Shown here in pieces: positions 9,001 through 10,531 of a DNA stretch of 10,531 bases. The DNA lies in NCBI RefSeq assembly GCF_000003605.2, contig NW_003116453.1, positions 919,270 through 929,800 on the forward strand. The letters run 5' to 3'. Each line of letters starts with the position of its first letter. The stretch's first letter is position 1. The notes under the pieces were generated by a model that had not been told where the DNA came from, did no database searches, and saw nothing but the letters and a program-made list of their open reading frames with translations. Both the position numbers and the translations under genes were made by a program. This stretch comes from Saccoglossus kowalevskii (Eukaryota > Hemichordata > Enteropneusta > Harrimaniidae).

Positions 9001-10005
9001 AAGTGACATGTCGATATCTTTGAATGATCCATGTAATGGTACTGAAATGTATATCTCAAACTTTCCTGTCAAATAAATATTTACGCATATTACACGTATA
9101 ATCCCTAACGCTATAGGCGAATGGTTGAAATAATTCTTGCTTAGGCATCAAACATACTTACCAGCCCAATTTGGGCTTTTGGCATGAAATAAATGCACAT
9201 CCGGTGAACCATCACTAGTGAACCAGCAACCGTCAAGATGAGATAACTTATCACTGTTGGGTACGTGCTTTCCACATCCACCGCATTCCATGGGCACTTC
9301 AACGTCCCATGGATTAATGAGTTGTCTTGGAATATAATTATGGCAATTATGTGGTGAAATACTAATAGACAAGCCTGAAAAAACAACATGAATATGAGAT
9401 TCAACACAAGTTTGTGAAGATTTATCAATCACATGAAAAAAAATGTTCCTGGACATTGCGATTCAATGCGTATATTTTTTAGCAGAGTTTTGAAAAGATA
9501 CTCACTGCGTCGTTTTTCTTTTCTTTTTGCTTGAACTAGTCTTCTGACCATACCGGGCTTGGAACCACCAATAAACAGGCCATGCTTGTCAAGTTCGACT
9601 TTCAGATCATCATCGCTCAGATCCAATAGCTCTAAATGTCCTATCAATTCCGCTTTTCTTCCAGTGACCGGTATGAAACGTTCACGACACAGCATTTTTA
9701 ATTGTGATATTTTGAGGGCGTCGTAAGGAAGCGACGGTACAATACTCTTCGTGGTTGTCAGTGTTTTCTCTGTTGGCGGTGGGGTGAATGACCATGCAAT
9801 ATCTTCTCTTGGCTGTGCGGGCGGCACCGGCATATACCAGGCATCGTCAACAGTGACTTCCATATCTAACAACAAATAGAAACGAAAATGTGATCATTAC
9901 TAATATACTACATTTATACAGGCGTATATTTTCAGTATTTGGAGAAAAAAGTTTACTTACTGAAGAGAGGTACGGTGTTGCCGAATAAAATTGTGGGTAA
10001 CTCGA
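5759..10005 (-). CDS. SAP-repeat protein with a prokaryotic pRiA4b ORF-3-like body (multi-exon)
   Basis: Join on the - strand: 10005-9961, 9865-9506, 9374-9162, 9065-8923, 7447-7273, 6021-5759. Junctions are GT-AG and all phases agree. From Met at 9863-9861 the product is 383 residues. Seen: two SAP-like motifs (about 47-80 and 82-114), a basic run KRKEKRR (113-119), a zinc finger C150-x2-C153-x11-H165-x3-C169, FKDIDMSLRFTWMQCC (205-220), YDYGST (278-283), RNNMPVIPC-x2-C (319-330), FCSRLCC (347-353) and NSPRSGSC (368-375). From memory, bacterial and archaeal pRiA4b ORF-3-like proteins share this order: an N-terminal CxxC..H..C finger, LEDLD.FLR..WLECC, YEYDFGST, ARN.PP.IPC..C and NSPR.G.CGY. 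SAP motifs bind DNA, so a nuclear role is inferred. The biochemical function is unknown. Confidence 0.75.
6022..7272 (-). other. Last intron of the SAP/pRiA4b-like gene
   Basis: A 1251-bp intron (gtatgt to tttgcag on the - strand). It contains the 13-bp inverted repeat at 6304-6330 with flanking direct repeats. Otherwise it is unique AT-rich sequence and no exon is seen on either strand. Confidence 0.75.
6296..6338. repeat. Perfect 13-bp inverted repeat flanked by 9-bp direct repeats
   Basis: The arms ctcagaccactaa (6304-6316) and ttagtggtctgag (6318-6330) are exact reverse complements around a single A. The 9-bp word gatttgagc occurs at 6296-6304 and again at 6330-6338, sharing one base with each arm. 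This looks like a tiny palindromic insertion with a target-site duplication. Confidence 0.85.
7273..7447 (-). CDS. Exon with YDYGST motif
   Basis: A 175-bp exon with acceptor ttcctcttttccag before 7447 and donor TTTAG|gtatgt after 7273, entered in phase 0 and left in phase 1. The peptide begins DPAIIIKSTKDALEC, has an acidic stretch, then TIMYDYGSTDDENG and PVTVEHL. YDYGST aligns with the Y-[DE]-Y-D-F-G-S-T strand of pRiA4b ORF-3-like proteins. It was found from splice sites and frame alone and lies alone between two long introns. Confidence 0.78.
7448..8922 (-). other. Long intron of the SAP/pRiA4b-like gene
   Basis: A 1475-bp intron. It contains the 76-bp tandem duplication at 7723-7873 and a GC-rich island near 8660-8735 with an FseI-like ggccggcc. 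The exons on either side join in phase 0 without needing another exon, and candidate exons in the island meet stop codons. Confidence 0.7.
7723..7873. repeat. Tandem duplication, 76-bp period
   Basis: Copy 1 (7723-7798) and copy 2 (7799-7873) run from tatgggtacatctgtttatt to ttttgaagggcag and differ at one base (tgtcaatt versus tgtaaatt). It is noncoding and intronic, and it looks recent. Confidence 0.95.
8923..9065 (-). CDS. Exon with LR..W..CC core motif
   Basis: A 143-bp exon with acceptor aatatttatttgacag before 9065 and donor AAAAG|gtgagt after 8923, entered in phase 1 and left in phase 0. It reads K-F-E-I-Y-I-S-V-P-L then SFKDIDMSLRFTWMQCC. In the prokaryotic family the equivalent is a V-P strand, then LEDLD, FLR, WLECCGHLS. 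Here CC is kept, the E is Q, and GHLS is replaced by a divergent LSTHS. The match is from memory and not from a search. Confidence 0.82.
9162..9374 (-). CDS. Exon with C-x2-C-x11-H-x3-C zinc finger
   Basis: A 213-bp phase 1-1 exon with acceptor atgttgttttttcag before 9374 and donor GCTG|gtaagt after 9162. It encodes a finger MECGGCGKHV..KLSHLDGC, the spacing of Rad18/UBZ4-type fingers and also of the N-terminal finger of prokaryotic pRiA4b ORF-3-like proteins. Because the next exons continue with that prokaryotic family, I favour the second reading. The last residues VHLFHAKSPNW lead into the beta-strand start of the family body. Confidence 0.85.
9506..9865 (-). CDS. Exon with Met start and tandem SAP motifs
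   Basis: A 360-bp exon on the - strand with acceptor tttctatttgttgttag before 9865 and donor CGCA|gtgagt after 9506. Translation begins MEVTVDDAWYMPVPP at 9863. A proline- and threonine-rich lead precedes the first SAP motif, ALKISQLKMLCRERF followed by VTGRKAELIGHL. A second follows at once, LSDDDLKVELDKHG with GGSKPGMVRRL. The exon ends in the basic run KRKEKRR, a plausible nuclear localisation signal. SAP motifs are helix-loop-helix DNA-binding modules of nuclear proteins. The first copy fits the consensus well and the second is weaker. Confidence 0.85.
9961..10005 (-). CDS. Possible coding exon 1 (or 5' UTR) of the SAP/pRiA4b-like gene
   Basis: The donor TTCA|gtaagt (last exon base 9961) is strong and joins in phase 1 to 9865. 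Upstream in the same frame is a TAA, so if coding it must begin at an acceptor; gtctactctctaag before 10005 fits and also gives phase 1. It would encode 15 residues around ELPTILFGN. The Met at 9863 sits in good Kozak context (CAATATGG once spliced), so this exon may instead be untranslated and extend further right. The donor is convincing; the coding status is not. Confidence 0.4.
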
Positions 10006-10531
10006 CTTAGAGAGTAGACACGCTGTGATTACGATCTCGAAAATGAATGGGGTGCCCAGATAATGAGTACGACTATTTATATGTGTTACTAGTAAATACA
10101 ACGTATTCGGACACTAGCCATCGTGTGGTGGCGCTGTAGTGACATCACAATTGTGAACGGATGCTGTGACGTGTGAACTTTGTGCATACGCTAATCTTTT
10201 GTTTTACGCTCGTAGGGTGGATGTACGCCACATGTTTGCGTTTCACGCCTTAAACTGATGTGTGTGGCCCTCTCAAGTCAACTTCTTTGTCAGTGGGTGA
10301 ACTAACGTGTGAACGTTTTGCGTGTGCTAATCTTTTGTGTTACAGTAGTTAGGTGGATCACGGTTACTAAAAAAGACGGTTAGGAAACGCCATTGTTAAA
10401 AGGTGTGAATCTGCCTAATCCCTCAAGGATGCGTGTCGCGCTGTGTACGCCCTCTATTGCTTGAGATTTCAAGGTCCACCATTTTGTTTCATTTTTGTGT
10501 CGATCATTTGATGTTCCGCGAATTTGAAATT
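10006..10531 (-). other. Upstream region of the SAP/pRiA4b-like gene
   Basis: No firm exon is seen. It may be promoter and 5' UTR or an intron leading to an exon outside the window. It carries the divergent direct repeat at 10169-10358. Several short ATG frames on the - strand (near 10482, 10399 and 10122) close quickly. No TATA box could be assigned with confidence. Confidence 0.5.
10169..10358. repeat. Divergent direct repeat, about 136-bp spacing
   Basis: acgtgtgaac, then a variable part, then gctaatcttttg, then t-rich sequence ending gggtggat occurs at about 10169-10223 and again, as acgtgtgaac, gctaatcttttg and aggtggat, at about 10305-10358. Copies have drifted by substitutions and small indels. 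Confidence 0.75.

Noticed and set aside
10449-10482. Possible first coding exon on the - strand starting M-V-D-L-E-I with phase-1 donor
   Set aside because: The phase fits the 10005 acceptor and the ATG context is good, but the donor gtacac is weak and nothing else supports it; kept only as a possibility.

Overview
The window looks like animal (metazoan, probably invertebrate) nuclear DNA. It is AT-rich, the coding sequence is cut into short exons with consensus GT-AG junctions that join in frame, the introns carry minisatellites and tandem duplications, and one gene encodes an extracellular modular protein (TSP1, TIL, VWC and C-terminal cystine-knot domains) typical of animals. I cannot name the species. 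Similar SCO-spondin-type proteins occur in deuterostomes and other invertebrates.

Left part (1-4220, + strand): seven exons form the 3' end of a large secreted, cysteine-rich SCO-spondin-like gene. Spliced together they give 364 residues with the order TSP1, TIL, VWC-like, TSP1, VWC-like, CTCK and a short acidic tail. The 5' end lies before the window. Its introns hold a 140-bp tandem duplication that copies a splice donor, a 19-bp minisatellite with a two-unit higher-order pattern, and a degenerate repeat of about 50 bp.

Middle (4221-5758): intergenic or 3'-UTR sequence between two convergent genes. It has a poly(A) signal for each gene and remnants that may be small mobile elements. I see no convincing coding sequence here.

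Right part (5759-about 10005, - strand): five or six exons form an intracellular gene. From the best candidate Met it encodes 383 residues: two SAP-type helices-extended-loop motifs, a basic stretch, a C-x2-C-x11-H-x3-C zinc finger, and a body with motifs W-M-Q-C-C, YDYGST, RNNMPVIPC..C and NSPRSGSC. These match, from memory, a prokaryotic protein family usually labelled plasmid pRiA4b ORF-3-like. This intron-bearing animal version joined to DNA-binding SAP motifs is the most interesting item in the window.

Far right (10006-10531): upstream sequence of the - strand gene. It holds a divergent direct repeat and possibly the promoter or further 5' exons.

The two genes show no functional link. 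One acts outside the cell and the other probably acts on DNA in the nucleus; they are simply convergent neighbours.
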